Assembly (NCBI GenBank): GCA_902526645.1
Contig: CABZLS010000002.1
Coordinates: forward strand, 1-64,000
Length of the DNA stretch: 64,000 nucleotides
Source: an uncultured Pelagibacteraceae bacterium
Lineage (GTDB): Bacteria > Pseudomonadota > Alphaproteobacteria > Pelagibacterales > Pelagibacteraceae
Direction: 5' to 3'
The notes under the pieces are model-generated. The model was not told the DNA's origin and did not search any database. It saw nothing but the letters and a program-made list of their open reading frames with translations. Below, piece by piece: positions 53,321 to 61,695 of this stretch. Within the stretch, counting starts at the first letter, position 1; each line of letters starts with the position of its first letter. Position numbers and translations under genes: made by a program.

Positions 53321-54429
53321 AATAATTGCGATGGGTCAGAGTATTCATAGTTAAATACATCAGCGACTGCTTTATATGTAACTTGCCCCTTGTATACATT
53401 AAGTCCTGCCAAAAAATTCTTGTCTTCTTTAAATACTTTTTGATAACCTTTATTTGCTAATTTTACCAAATAAGGAAGTGTAGCTGTATTCAATGCAAAA
53501 GTTGAAGTTCTTGGAACTCCTCCTGGCATATTTGCTACACAGTAATGAACAACGTCGTCTACAATATATGTTGGATTTCCATGAGTTGTAGGTTTACTTG
53601 TTTCAACACATCCGCCTTGATCAATTGCGACATCAACAATCACAGATCCTCTTTTCATTAGTTTTAACATGTCTTTGGTAACTAATTTTGGAGCTTCAGC
53701 TCCTGGAATTAAAACTCCACCCACTAATAAATCTGCTTCAGAAACCAATTTTTTTAAATCTATTTTATTACTTTGTTCTGGAATAATTTTATCTCCAAAC
53801 ATTTCAACTAATTGCTTAAGTCTTGTCTCAGATTTATCTACAATACGAACCTTGGCTTTCATACCGGCAGCTATTATGGCAGCATTTTCCCCCACAACTC
53901 CTCCACCAAGAATTAATACATTTGCTGGTTCTCCTCCAGGAGCTCCACCTAATAATACTCCTCTACCTTTTTGATTTTTTTCCAAGCAATGTGCGCCAGC
54001 TTGTACTGACATTCTACCAGCTACAGCACTCATTGGTGCAAGCAATGGAAGTCTACCATTATTATCAGTTACAGTCTCATAGGCAATATTTATACTTTTT
54101 GATTTTATCAATCCCTCAGTTAATTCTTTAGCAGCAGCTAAGTGTAGATAAGTATATACAATTTGATTTTCTTTAATCATATCTACCTCAACTTTTTGAG
54201 GTTCTTTAACTTTAACAATGATTTCGGCATCATTAAAAATATCAGCTGCGCTTTCAGTAATTTTAGCTCCAGCTTTTATATACTGATCATTTTCAAAACC
54301 TGCTTCAAAACCTCCATTACTTTCAATCAAGACTTCATGACCCTCTGAAACAAGTGTTTTAACACTATCGGGTGTTAAACCTATTCGATTCTCTTGGGGT
54401 TTAATTTCCTTTGGAACTCCAATTTTCAT
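53317..54429 (-). CDS. ald: Alanine dehydrogenase
   Basis: NAD-dependent reversible deamination of L-alanine to pyruvate and ammonia. It has 370 aa. KIGVPKEIKPQENRIGLTPDSV is the family start, and the pyruvate/catalytic segments include YTYLHLAAAKELT and LLAPMSAVAGRMS. VLILGGGVVGENAAIIAAGM is the NAD site. It lies nine bases downstream of the aminotransferase gene, so it would regenerate pyruvate from the alanine made by that enzyme and release ammonium, the classical pairing in taurine catabolism. Confidence 0.94.
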   Translation of the reverse strand: MKIGVPKEIKPQENRIGLTPDSVKTLVSEGHEVLIESNGGFEAGFENDQYIKAGAKITESAADIFNDAEIIVKVKEPQKVEVDMIKENQIVYTYLHLAAAKELTEGLIKSKSINIAYETVTDNNGRLPLLAPMSAVAGRMSVQAGAHCLEKNQKGRGVLLGGAPGGEPANVLILGGGVVGENAAIIAAGMKAKVRIVDKSETRLKQLVEMFGDKIIPEQSNKIDLKKLVSEADLLVGGVLIPGAEAPKLVTKDMLKLMKRGSVIVDVAIDQGGCVETSKPTTHGNPTYIVDDVVHYCVANMPGGVPRTSTFALNTATLPYLVKLANKGYQKVFKEDKNFLAGLNVYKGQVTYKAVADVFNYEYSDPSQLF

Positions 54430-54438
54430 TATTGAAAT

Positions 54439-55785
54439 TTAATTCTTTTTACTTTTTGCGTAATTTGTAATACCCGTTCGAAGTTTTTCAATGATTTCGT
54501 CAATATGTTTTTTTTCACAAATAAACATTGGTGCAATAATTAAACAATCACCTGTAGCTTTAAAGTTTACTCCTGCATCATAACAATGTTTAAAAGTAGC
54601 AAGACCTGCTTTACCAGGTCTTCCATCTGTTTTGATATCAATTCCACCCATCATTCCATAACCTCTGATATTATCGACTACATCAATATCTTTTAGAGAA
54701 AATAAACCTTCTTGAAAATAAGGAGCAAGCTCTTTTGCTCTGTTAAATATATCATCTTTTTCAAAAATATCTTGGACTGCTAATGCTGCTGCAACAGAAA
54801 CAGGTATTCCTGAATATGTATAGCCATGGAATAATTCAATTACACCTTTTGGAGAATTATCCATTACCGCATCATAAATTTCTTCTTTACAAGCAACTAC
54901 GCCAAACGGAACTATGCCATTGGTTGTAGCTTTTGCCATTGTCATAATATCAGGTGTTACTCCAAATTCTTGTGCACCAAAAGGAGAGCCTGTTCTACCC
55001 CAACCAGTTATTACTTCATCAAAAATTAAAAGTATTTTATGTTTATCACAAAGCTCTCTTAATCTTTGCAAATATCCAACTGGTGGGACCAATGTTCCTG
55101 TAGAACCAGCAATAGGTTCAACAATACATGCAGCAATATTTTCTGATCCAAAATTTGTACAAATCCTTTCTAGATCATTTGCAATTTCAGCTCCTGTATC
55201 TGGTTGTCCAGATATAAACTTATGTTCATCTAAATGCGTATGTCTCATATGAACAACACCGGGCATTAGAACGCTTGCGTAAGCTTTAACATTATTTATC
55301 ATTCCCCCAACTGATGTTGCTCCAATATTCATTCCGTGATATGCACGTTCTCTTCCAACAAATCTAAATCTTTGACCTTCTCCTCTTGCTTTGTGATAAG
55401 CAATACTAATTTTAATTGCTGTTTCGACTGCAGTAGATCCACATATAGTATAAAAAATTTTATTTAAATTTCCTGGTGTATGTTTCGAAATTCTGGTTGC
55501 TAATTCAAATGATCCACCAAAACCCTGTTGGAAAGGTTGGCAGTAATCTAGGGTATTTAGTTGATTTGTTATTGCCTCAATAATTTCTTTTCTTCCGTGT
55601 CCTAAAGGATTACAAAATAAACCAGAGCTTGCATCTATCTGTGTTTTTCCTTGATGATTTTTTAAATAAACTCCTTTTGCCTCAACAATCAGTTTAGGAT
55701 TTTCCTTAAAATCCTTATTTGAAGTAAATGGCATCCAGTGTTCATTTAATGAATTAGGTACTGAAGTTCTTTTTTCTGAGCTCAT
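54439..55785 (-). CDS. Omega-amino acid:pyruvate aminotransferase, likely taurine-pyruvate type
   Basis: Class III PLP aminotransferase (448 aa). The Schiff-base Lys is Lys285 in MAKATTNG, and the PLP-ring Asp is Asp256 in IFDEVITGWGR. EHWMPFTSNKDF and TPGNLNKIFYTICGSTAVETA follow the beta-alanine/taurine:pyruvate subgroup, although the usual N-S-G-S-E is I-C-G-S-T. Adjacent ald and divergent tauABC favour taurine to sulfoacetaldehyde with alanine as co-product (Tpa). Beta-alanine or hypotaurine are alternative donors. I leave the symbol blank because substrate choice rests on context. Confidence 0.85.
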   Translation of the reverse strand: MSSEKRTSVPNSLNEHWMPFTSNKDFKENPKLIVEAKGVYLKNHQGKTQIDASSGLFCNPLGHGRKEIIEAITNQLNTLDYCQPFQQGFGGSFELATRISKHTPGNLNKIFYTICGSTAVETAIKISIAYHKARGEGQRFRFVGRERAYHGMNIGATSVGGMINNVKAYASVLMPGVVHMRHTHLDEHKFISGQPDTGAEIANDLERICTNFGSENIAACIVEPIAGSTGTLVPPVGYLQRLRELCDKHKILLIFDEVITGWGRTGSPFGAQEFGVTPDIMTMAKATTNGIVPFGVVACKEEIYDAVMDNSPKGVIELFHGYTYSGIPVSVAAALAVQDIFEKDDIFNRAKELAPYFQEGLFSLKDIDVVDNIRGYGMMGGIDIKTDGRPGKAGLATFKHCYDAGVNFKATGDCLIIAPMFICEKKHIDEIIEKLRTGITNYAKSKKN

Positions 55786-55863
55786 AAAATTAATTTTTAA
55801 AAAATCGTATATTAAATTAATGCTTAGACTAATTAAGTCTAATAAACCACCAAAATAATTGTC

Positions 55864-55885
55864 ACAACTAATAGTTGTATGACCA
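55864..55885. promoter_or_regulatory. Palindromic operator-like sites in the tpa/tauA spacer
   Basis: Two overlapping elements lie in the 181-base divergent spacer. ACAACTAATAGTTGT (55864-55878) is a perfect inverted repeat around a central A. TTGTATGACCA (55875-55885) fits the TnGTnnnACnA form bound by FadR-type GntR regulators. A TATAAT read on the minus strand (55885-55890) touches the second element, so a repressor here could block the aminotransferase promoter. No regulator gene is adjacent. Confidence 0.45.
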
Positions 55886-55966
55886 TTATAACCATTTTTT
55901 TGTTTTACATACCGGTCAATTTAATCTTAAACTTGGAACATATAAATAATCAACTAAGAGGAATAA

Positions 55967-56908
55967 ATGAAAAAAATAATTAGTTTTATTCTTGGATGTT
56001 TTGTAGCTCTTAATTTATCAATCTCAGTTGCTAATTCAGCTGCGAATGAAGTTAGAGTTGCTTACTTTTTAGAATGGCCAAGTCCAAACCTTGAAGATAT
56101 GATGAAAAAAAACTTTGCTAAAGCTTTAGGAGTTCCTGTTAAATGGACAAACTTCACTAATGGTGGTGCAATGACCGACGCTATGTTGGCGGGAGATATT
56201 GATATCTCTTACTCTCAAGGTTTAGTTCCGTTTATTAATGCTGTTAAATCAAAAGCTCCTATCAAGCTTGTAGATATAGCTATGGAATACGGAATGGGTG
56301 GTACAACATGTGTAACATCAAATGCTTCTGGTATAACAAAAGCTAATGCGACAGAACTTGAGGGTAAAAAAGTTGCTGTTCCATTAGGTACAATGGCTGA
56401 GTACGTTTTTGATGAAAGTATGAAAGTTGTTGGAGCTGACCGAAAAAAAATGGATATCATTCAAATGGATCCTGAAGAGGGAGCTGCTGCGTTAGTAAGT
56501 GGTGATGTCGTAATGGCATGTTTATTCGGTGGTAACTCTATTAAAGCTGCAACTGCAGTAGGATCTAGATTACTTACAGTTCAAGAAGCTAGAGATGCTG
56601 GTATCTTAGGTATAGATATTACTTCAGTAACTACAAAGTTTATGAAGGAAAATCCTGGCATGCTTAGAACTTTTATTGAGGTAACTCATGAAGCAAATGC
56701 AAGATATAGAGCTGGAAAAAGCGATATGAATTCAATGTCAAAAGCTTCTGAAATGAAAGTTGCTGATATGAAAGAGACTTTAAGTGGCTTTAAATTCCTA
56801 ACTCCAGAGGAAACAAAACAGTCTATGGAGAGTGGAAATCTTGATGCATTCTTAAAAGGAATGGGAACACCAAGAGGAAACGTAGACACAAGTTTCTTGC
56901 CTTTATAA
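55967..56908 (+). CDS. tauA: Taurine-type ABC transporter binding protein TauA
   Basis: Periplasmic binding protein of 313 aa with a signal peptide (MKKIISFILGCFVALNLSISVANSA). EVRVAYFLEWPSPNLEDMM is the lobe 1 start of NMT1/TauA-like proteins, followed by MTDAMLAGDIDISYSQGLVPF, a ligand-pocket segment. An AGAGGA ribosome site lies five bases from the ATG. A strong hairpin follows the gene, which may keep binding-protein mRNA more abundant than tauB-tauC. Taurine is the likely ligand by family and context; other sulfonates are possible. Confidence 0.9.
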   Translation: MKKIISFILGCFVALNLSISVANSAANEVRVAYFLEWPSPNLEDMMKKNFAKALGVPVKWTNFTNGGAMTDAMLAGDIDISYSQGLVPFINAVKSKAPIKLVDIAMEYGMGGTTCVTSNASGITKANATELEGKKVAVPLGTMAEYVFDESMKVVGADRKKMDIIQMDPEEGAAALVSGDVVMACLFGGNSIKAATAVGSRLLTVQEARDAGILGIDITSVTTKFMKENPGMLRTFIEVTHEANARYRAGKSDMNSMSKASEMKVADMKETLSGFKFLTPEETKQSMESGNLDAFLKGMGTPRGNVDTSFLPL

Positions 56909-56930
56909 TATAAAGGTAATTAAAATTTAA

Positions 56931-56968
56931 ATAGGCGCCAATTTTATTAAATTGGTGCCTATTTTTTT
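56931..56968 (+). terminator. Strong hairpin and T-run between tauA and tauB
   Basis: ATAGGCGCCAATTT (56931-56944) pairs with AAATTGGTGCCTAT (56949-56962) over 14 positions with a single G-U, closed by a four-base loop and followed by a run of T. It is a textbook rho-independent terminator. Lying between the binding-protein and ATPase genes, it probably acts as a partial terminator or as a 3' stabiliser of tauA mRNA. Confidence 0.88.
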
Positions 56969-56995
56969 ATTAAAAATTAAAATATAAAGATTTTT

Positions 56996-57793
56996 ATGAG
57001 TGATTTAGTTTCTCAAAATCTAAATATGATTTTCAAAACTCCAAAAGGAGAAACTGTTCATGCTTTAAAAGATTTAAATTTTACTTTAAAAAAAGGAGAA
57101 CTTTTAACTGTTCTTGGTCCATCAGGTTGTGGAAAAACAACTTTATTAAATATCACTGCAGGATTTATAAGACCTACATCAGGAAGCATTACTTTAAATA
57201 ATAAAGAGATTGATGGTCCTGGAGTTGAAAGAGGAATGGTTTTTCAACAAGGGGCATTATTTGAATGGCTAACAGTATCTGAAAATGTCAACTTTGGATT
57301 AAGAATGAAAAATGAAGATCCAATTAAGACTCAAAAAAAAGTTGATGAATGGTTAGAAATAGTTGGATTAAAAGGATTTGGAAATACACCAACTTATCAA
57401 TTATCTGGAGGAATGCAGCAAAGAGTTGCCCTTGCTAGATGTTTAATAAATGATCCTGATTTAATTCTAATGGATGAACCATTAGGAGCACTTGATGCGT
57501 TAACAAGAGAAAAAATGCAATCATTAGTTCTAAAAATTTGGAAAGAAACTGGAAAGACAATTATCTTAATCACTCACTCTGTTGAAGAAGCTTTATTGCT
57601 TGGTGAAAGGTTATATGTAATGGCTCCAAGACCAGGAAGAATACATAAAGAATACAATCTACCATTTGCATCAATGGGATTAAAAGACGATTTGAGAGAA
57701 ATTAAAAAAAATAAAGAATTTTCTGCAAAACGTGAAGAAATTTTAGAAATGATTTGGAATATGGAAGAAGAAATTATGGGGAAAGACAATTAA
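56996..57793 (+). CDS. tauB: Taurine-type ABC transporter ATPase TauB
   Basis: 265-aa ATPase. Walker A is GPSGCGKTT (about 38-46), the Q-loop lies in VFQQGALFEWLTV, the signature is LSGGMQQRVALA, Walker B is LILMDEPLGALD and the H-loop is LITHSVEEA. MAPRPGRIHKEYNLPF is typical of the TauB/SsuB/NrtD group. It begins 87 bases after tauA, past the hairpin, and its stop is contiguous with the tauC ATG, so tauB and tauC are translated together. Confidence 0.95.
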   Translation: MSDLVSQNLNMIFKTPKGETVHALKDLNFTLKKGELLTVLGPSGCGKTTLLNITAGFIRPTSGSITLNNKEIDGPGVERGMVFQQGALFEWLTVSENVNFGLRMKNEDPIKTQKKVDEWLEIVGLKGFGNTPTYQLSGGMQQRVALARCLINDPDLILMDEPLGALDALTREKMQSLVLKIWKETGKTIILITHSVEEALLLGERLYVMAPRPGRIHKEYNLPFASMGLKDDLREIKKNKEFSAKREEILEMIWNMEEEIMGKDN

Positions 57794-59716
57794 ATGTTAA
57801 CACAAATAGTAACTTTTCTAATTTTTTTTGCTGTAGTTGGGTGTATTCTTTACGGAAGACGTCTTATAAGAACTGAAAAAGTTGATGCAGTATTTGGAAA
57901 TCCAGAAAGAGCAAGAGGTGGTACTCATTGGGTCATAGTTGGTAGTAGTTTTCTTCTTTTAGTGTGGCTTTATTATTCATGGGATATCGCAAAAGGTTTT
58001 TATCCAAAATCTGCTAATGAACTTTGTCAAGTAGCTAAAGTTAATGACTCTTTATTAGGATTAAAATACCAATTCCCAATAGAAGAGAGGCAATTTAAAA
58101 GCACCTCTCAAATTAAAAAAGAGAATAAAAATCTTCAAATAATCTTAGATGAAATACAAAATTCTAATGAGCTAAATAGTCAACAAAAAATAATTCTTGC
58201 TAATTTTATCAATAAAACCAATCAATTAATTCCATTACTTACAAATGAGGACTTGCTTGAAATTGATACTAAACAAAAAATAGATGACATTACTGGCAGA
58301 ATTAATCTTTTGACTGAAAATTTCCAAAAACCTGATTATCCATTTGAATCAGAACAAGAATATAATGAAAGACAAAAAGCTGTAAGTGAAGAAGGTGGAT
58401 GGGGTATAGTTAAAGTAAGCGCTGGAACTGGATCTATAGAAAATACAATAGAGGTTCCTCTAATTCCAGCAACTGATAGAGGTTTAAAATTTCATACCGC
58501 TGCACAAAAATTAAATTTAATAAGTGATGATTTCTTTAAATTAAGAAATCATAATCCTCAATTTAAAGAAAAAATTAAAGAACTTAAGGATGAAATTAAA
58601 TCTTATAGACAAGATTTAGATAGCGAAGATTTATCATCAACGTACGCCAAAAACATTGTAAAAATCGCTCGAAGAATAGAATTTGCAAGTATCTACCCAC
58701 CTAATGCATTAGATAAAATGCAAAATGCAATTATTAAATTTGATGTTGCTCAAAAAGAAGCTCAAGGAGGATTAAGATTTATTGATATCTTTTTGTTTCC
58801 AGCAGGAACTATTATTGCAAGTGGTCCAAGTTGTTCTGAACAAGGTTCTGGTAGATGGCTTCCAAAACCTTCTGATACTTTTAATAAATTTGCGCTAATG
58901 TTAAAACCAAGTGTAGGTTACAAGGATATTCCCCTTTTATGGATTGATATGGTCGATGTAAGCAAAATGATCGGTTTTATTTTGCCTGATTGGATTGCAG
59001 ATATTCTTCCTGGTGAATATCCTGTTCATACTAAAGATGGAATAGTTAAACAAAACTTTAAAGGCTATGTTCTTAAAGTTGTTACAGGTGACTTTGAATT
59101 ATTTAAAATCCCAGTGCCATACGGTCATATTTGGGATTCATTTATGAGGGTATTCTTAGGACTAGTTTTTGGTATCCTTATAGGCGTTCCTTTAGGATTG
59201 TTTATGGGCTTAAATAGATTTGCCAAAGGTTTTTTTGATCCATTAATCGAACTATATAGACCAGTGCCTCCATTAGCTTGGGCTCCTCTAATTATTTCTG
59301 TTTTAGGAATTGATAATACAGGAAAGGTTTTTTTATTATTTATGGTGTCATTATCTATAATGATTATTTCAGCTAGAGCCGGTGCATCCGGAACTCAATT
59401 ATCAAAAATTCATGCTGCTCACTCTTTGGGAGCATCTAAAAAACAAATATTAAGATATGTAATTTTCCCTAATTCTTTACCTGAAATATTAACAGGAATA
59501 AGAGTTGCAGTGGGAATGTGTTGGGGAACTTTAGTTGCAGCTGAATTTTTAGCCGGAACGACAGGTATTGGATTTGTAGAAAATGTTGCTAAAAAATATT
59601 TTCAATATGAGGTCATTTGGATCACGATATTTATAATGGGAATGTTAGGTCTCTTATTTGATGTAACTTTAAGAAAAATTATTGATAAGACAATTCCATG
59701 GCGTGGAAAAGGTTAA
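57794..59716 (+). CDS. tauC: TauC permease with large extra extracytoplasmic domain
   Basis: 640 aa, more than twice the usual 250-280 aa of TauC. The real permease is residues 444-640, with the coupling loop HSLGASKKQILRYVIFPNSLPEILTGI. Two extra N-terminal helices (about 3-20 and 45-63) precede a roughly 290-residue hydrophilic, largely helical region. A TauC-like RWLPKPSDTFNKF segment follows near residue 355. The insert therefore sits between the first permease helix and its normal linker and should project into the periplasm. I do not recognise the domain; interaction with TauA is a reasonable guess only. Confidence 0.9.
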   Translation: MLTQIVTFLIFFAVVGCILYGRRLIRTEKVDAVFGNPERARGGTHWVIVGSSFLLLVWLYYSWDIAKGFYPKSANELCQVAKVNDSLLGLKYQFPIEERQFKSTSQIKKENKNLQIILDEIQNSNELNSQQKIILANFINKTNQLIPLLTNEDLLEIDTKQKIDDITGRINLLTENFQKPDYPFESEQEYNERQKAVSEEGGWGIVKVSAGTGSIENTIEVPLIPATDRGLKFHTAAQKLNLISDDFFKLRNHNPQFKEKIKELKDEIKSYRQDLDSEDLSSTYAKNIVKIARRIEFASIYPPNALDKMQNAIIKFDVAQKEAQGGLRFIDIFLFPAGTIIASGPSCSEQGSGRWLPKPSDTFNKFALMLKPSVGYKDIPLLWIDMVDVSKMIGFILPDWIADILPGEYPVHTKDGIVKQNFKGYVLKVVTGDFELFKIPVPYGHIWDSFMRVFLGLVFGILIGVPLGLFMGLNRFAKGFFDPLIELYRPVPPLAWAPLIISVLGIDNTGKVFLLFMVSLSIMIISARAGASGTQLSKIHAAHSLGASKKQILRYVIFPNSLPEILTGIRVAVGMCWGTLVAAEFLAGTTGIGFVENVAKKYFQYEVIWITIFIMGMLGLLFDVTLRKIIDKTIPWRGKG

Positions 59717-59717
59717 T

Positions 59718-60722
59718 TTGAAAACTAAAATTTTAAAAAAAGAAATTATTAAAATTTTCAAAAAGTTTGGTTTAAATAATAATCATGCTTTAATTTCAGC
59801 AAATGCAATTATAAATGCAGAACTTGTTGGTGCATATGGACACGGACTTTCAAGACTAAAAATGTATTGTGATCGATTATCTAAAAAACTAATTAATCCA
59901 AAACCAAAGATAAAAATAAAAAAAATATCATCATCAATTTCTCATATCGATGCTGATGATTGTATTGGTTTTGTTGCTGCAGATATTGCGATTAAACAGG
60001 CAATTAAAAATGCAAAAAAAACTGGCATTAGCTTAGTGGCTGTTAAAAATAGTGGTCATTACGGTTTGTCAGGATATTACGCAGAACAAGCTGTTAAAAA
60101 AAATTTAATAACAATGATTTATACTAATGCTCCCCCTGCTGTTGCACCTCATGGAGCTTTAAAAAGTTTATTTGGCACCAATCCAATTTGTTTTGGAACT
60201 CCGACGGGTTCTAAAATACCATTTATTTTAGATACATCTATTTCAATGATTAATAGAGGAAATATCAGATTAGCGGAAAGAAATAATAAAAGAATACCAA
60301 AAGGTGTTGCCTTAGATAAATTTGGTAAACCAACAACAGATGCAAAAAAAGCCCTTCAAGGTGTGCAACTACCTCTAGCAGGTTTTAGGGGTTCTGGCTT
60401 AGCGTGGATGGTTGATATATTGAGCGGGGTATTAACTGGCGGAAATCATGCAGGAAAAGTAAAAGATCCTTTTGATGATTTTTCAGGTCCTCAAAAAATT
60501 GGGCATTTATTTATCACATTTAAAACAAATTTATTTGTAAAAAATTATAACTCTAGGATAAAAGATAATATAAAAAAAATTAAAAGATTGCCAAAAATTA
60601 AAGGTGTAAAAGAAATAATGTACCCTGGTCAAAATAAATATAAAAGATTTAAAATGAATTCAAAAAAAGAAATTAAGGTAACACATATAACAAAAAAAGA
60701 TTTAGAAACTCTAAAAATATAA
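59718..60722 (+). CDS. Ldh2/ComC family dehydrogenase, likely sulfolactate dehydrogenase
   Basis: 334 aa from the TTG at 59718, which lies just after the tauC stop with AAAAGG upstream; the ORF-track start is inside tauC. Family marks of malate/L-lactate/sulfolactate dehydrogenases are GAYGHGLSRLKMYCDRL, VAVKNSGHYGLSGYYAEQA (catalytic His) and NAPPAVAPHGA. GFRGSGLAWMVDILSGVLTGG is the late conserved block. By context it probably oxidises or forms sulfolactate (ComC-like). Ureidoglycolate or malate are alternatives. Confidence 0.82.
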   Translation: MKTKILKKEIIKIFKKFGLNNNHALISANAIINAELVGAYGHGLSRLKMYCDRLSKKLINPKPKIKIKKISSSISHIDADDCIGFVAADIAIKQAIKNAKKTGISLVAVKNSGHYGLSGYYAEQAVKKNLITMIYTNAPPAVAPHGALKSLFGTNPICFGTPTGSKIPFILDTSISMINRGNIRLAERNNKRIPKGVALDKFGKPTTDAKKALQGVQLPLAGFRGSGLAWMVDILSGVLTGGNHAGKVKDPFDDFSGPQKIGHLFITFKTNLFVKNYNSRIKDNIKKIKRLPKIKGVKEIMYPGQNKYKRFKMNSKKEIKVTHITKKDLETLKI

Positions 60723-60724
60723 TT

Positions 60725-61636
60725 ATGCTTTCAAGTAAAGAAATAGTTGTACCAAATAATCTTTTAAATTTTGCACATAAAAAAAAAGGAGTAAAAGCAG
60801 GAATTGTTAATGCTGGAAAACCTTTGCCAATGCTTTCTGTACAAGATGCAGTGAAAGAAAATTTGATTGAGCCTATTTTTATTGGTGATAAAAAAGAAAT
60901 TCAAAAATGTGCAGAGAATTTGAAATGGGATATATCAAAATATGAAATTATTCATGAACCCGTTGAAAATAATACGGCAACAATAGCTGCAAAATTAGCT
61001 AGTGAAAAAAAAATAAGAATTATTGTTAAGGGACATATTCATACAGATGTTTTAATGAAAGAAGTTCTTAAAAGAGAATATAATTTGTTAGGTAAAACTA
61101 GACTTAGTCACATTTGGCATATGACTTTGGAAAAAGAAGATAAGCCGCTGATTATTACCGATGGTGCTTTAAACGTTTTACCAAATGTTAAAACAAAAAT
61201 GCATATTTTAAAAAATGTTATAAATTTTTCAAATCGAATTGGTATTGAAAGACCTAAAGTTGCAGTTTTGTCAGCTACAGAAGAAGTTTTAGATAGCGTT
61301 CCAAGCTCTAAAGAAGCTGAAGAAATAACAAAATTGGCTAAGAAAGAAAATTTGAATGCTGATGTTTTTGGTCCATTAGCGTTCGATAACAGTATTTCAA
61401 AAAAATCTGCAGCTATAAAAGGAATAAAAAATGATGTAGCGGGAGTGGCTGATGTTTTACTAGTCCCAAGTGTCGAAACAGGTAATGGTTTGGTTAAAAT
61501 GTTAATTTATTTTTGTGGTGCATGTGCTGCTGGTGTTGTTGTGGGTGGTAAAGTACCAGTTGTAATCACAAGTCGTTCTGATGAAGCAGAAGCTAGATTA
61601 GCTTCTATTGCTGCAGCAGTTGTTGCATTAAATTAA
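60725..61636 (+). CDS. Phosphate acetyl/butyryltransferase
   Basis: 303-aa PTA_PTB family enzyme that exchanges acyl phosphate with acyl-CoA. IVKGHIHTDVLMKEVL, SHIWHMTLEKEDKPLIITDGALNVLP and the C-terminal DVLLVPSVETGNGLVKML with PVVITSRSDEAEARL are family motifs. In taurine catabolism, Xsc makes acetyl phosphate from sulfoacetaldehyde and Pta turns it into acetyl-CoA, so this fits the cluster. No acetate kinase is nearby. It starts two bases after the dehydrogenase. Acyl-chain preference cannot be fixed. Confidence 0.88.
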   Translation: MLSSKEIVVPNNLLNFAHKKKGVKAGIVNAGKPLPMLSVQDAVKENLIEPIFIGDKKEIQKCAENLKWDISKYEIIHEPVENNTATIAAKLASEKKIRIIVKGHIHTDVLMKEVLKREYNLLGKTRLSHIWHMTLEKEDKPLIITDGALNVLPNVKTKMHILKNVINFSNRIGIERPKVAVLSATEEVLDSVPSSKEAEEITKLAKKENLNADVFGPLAFDNSISKKSAAIKGIKNDVAGVADVLLVPSVETGNGLVKMLIYFCGACAAGVVVGGKVPVVITSRSDEAEARLASIAAAVVALN

Positions 61637-61695
61637 TTGTTGATTGCATTAAAATCAAAATTGTCTTAAATAATTGATCAATAAATAAGGAAATA

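Noticed and set aside
53669-54131. Plus-strand ORFs of about 100 aa inside ald
   Set aside because: Antisense shadows of a clear alanine dehydrogenase; low-complexity translation.
59682-59717. N-terminal extension of the Ldh2/ComC-family ORF
   Set aside because: It lies within tauC and does not resemble the family; TTG at 59718 with an upstream AAAAGG is preferred.
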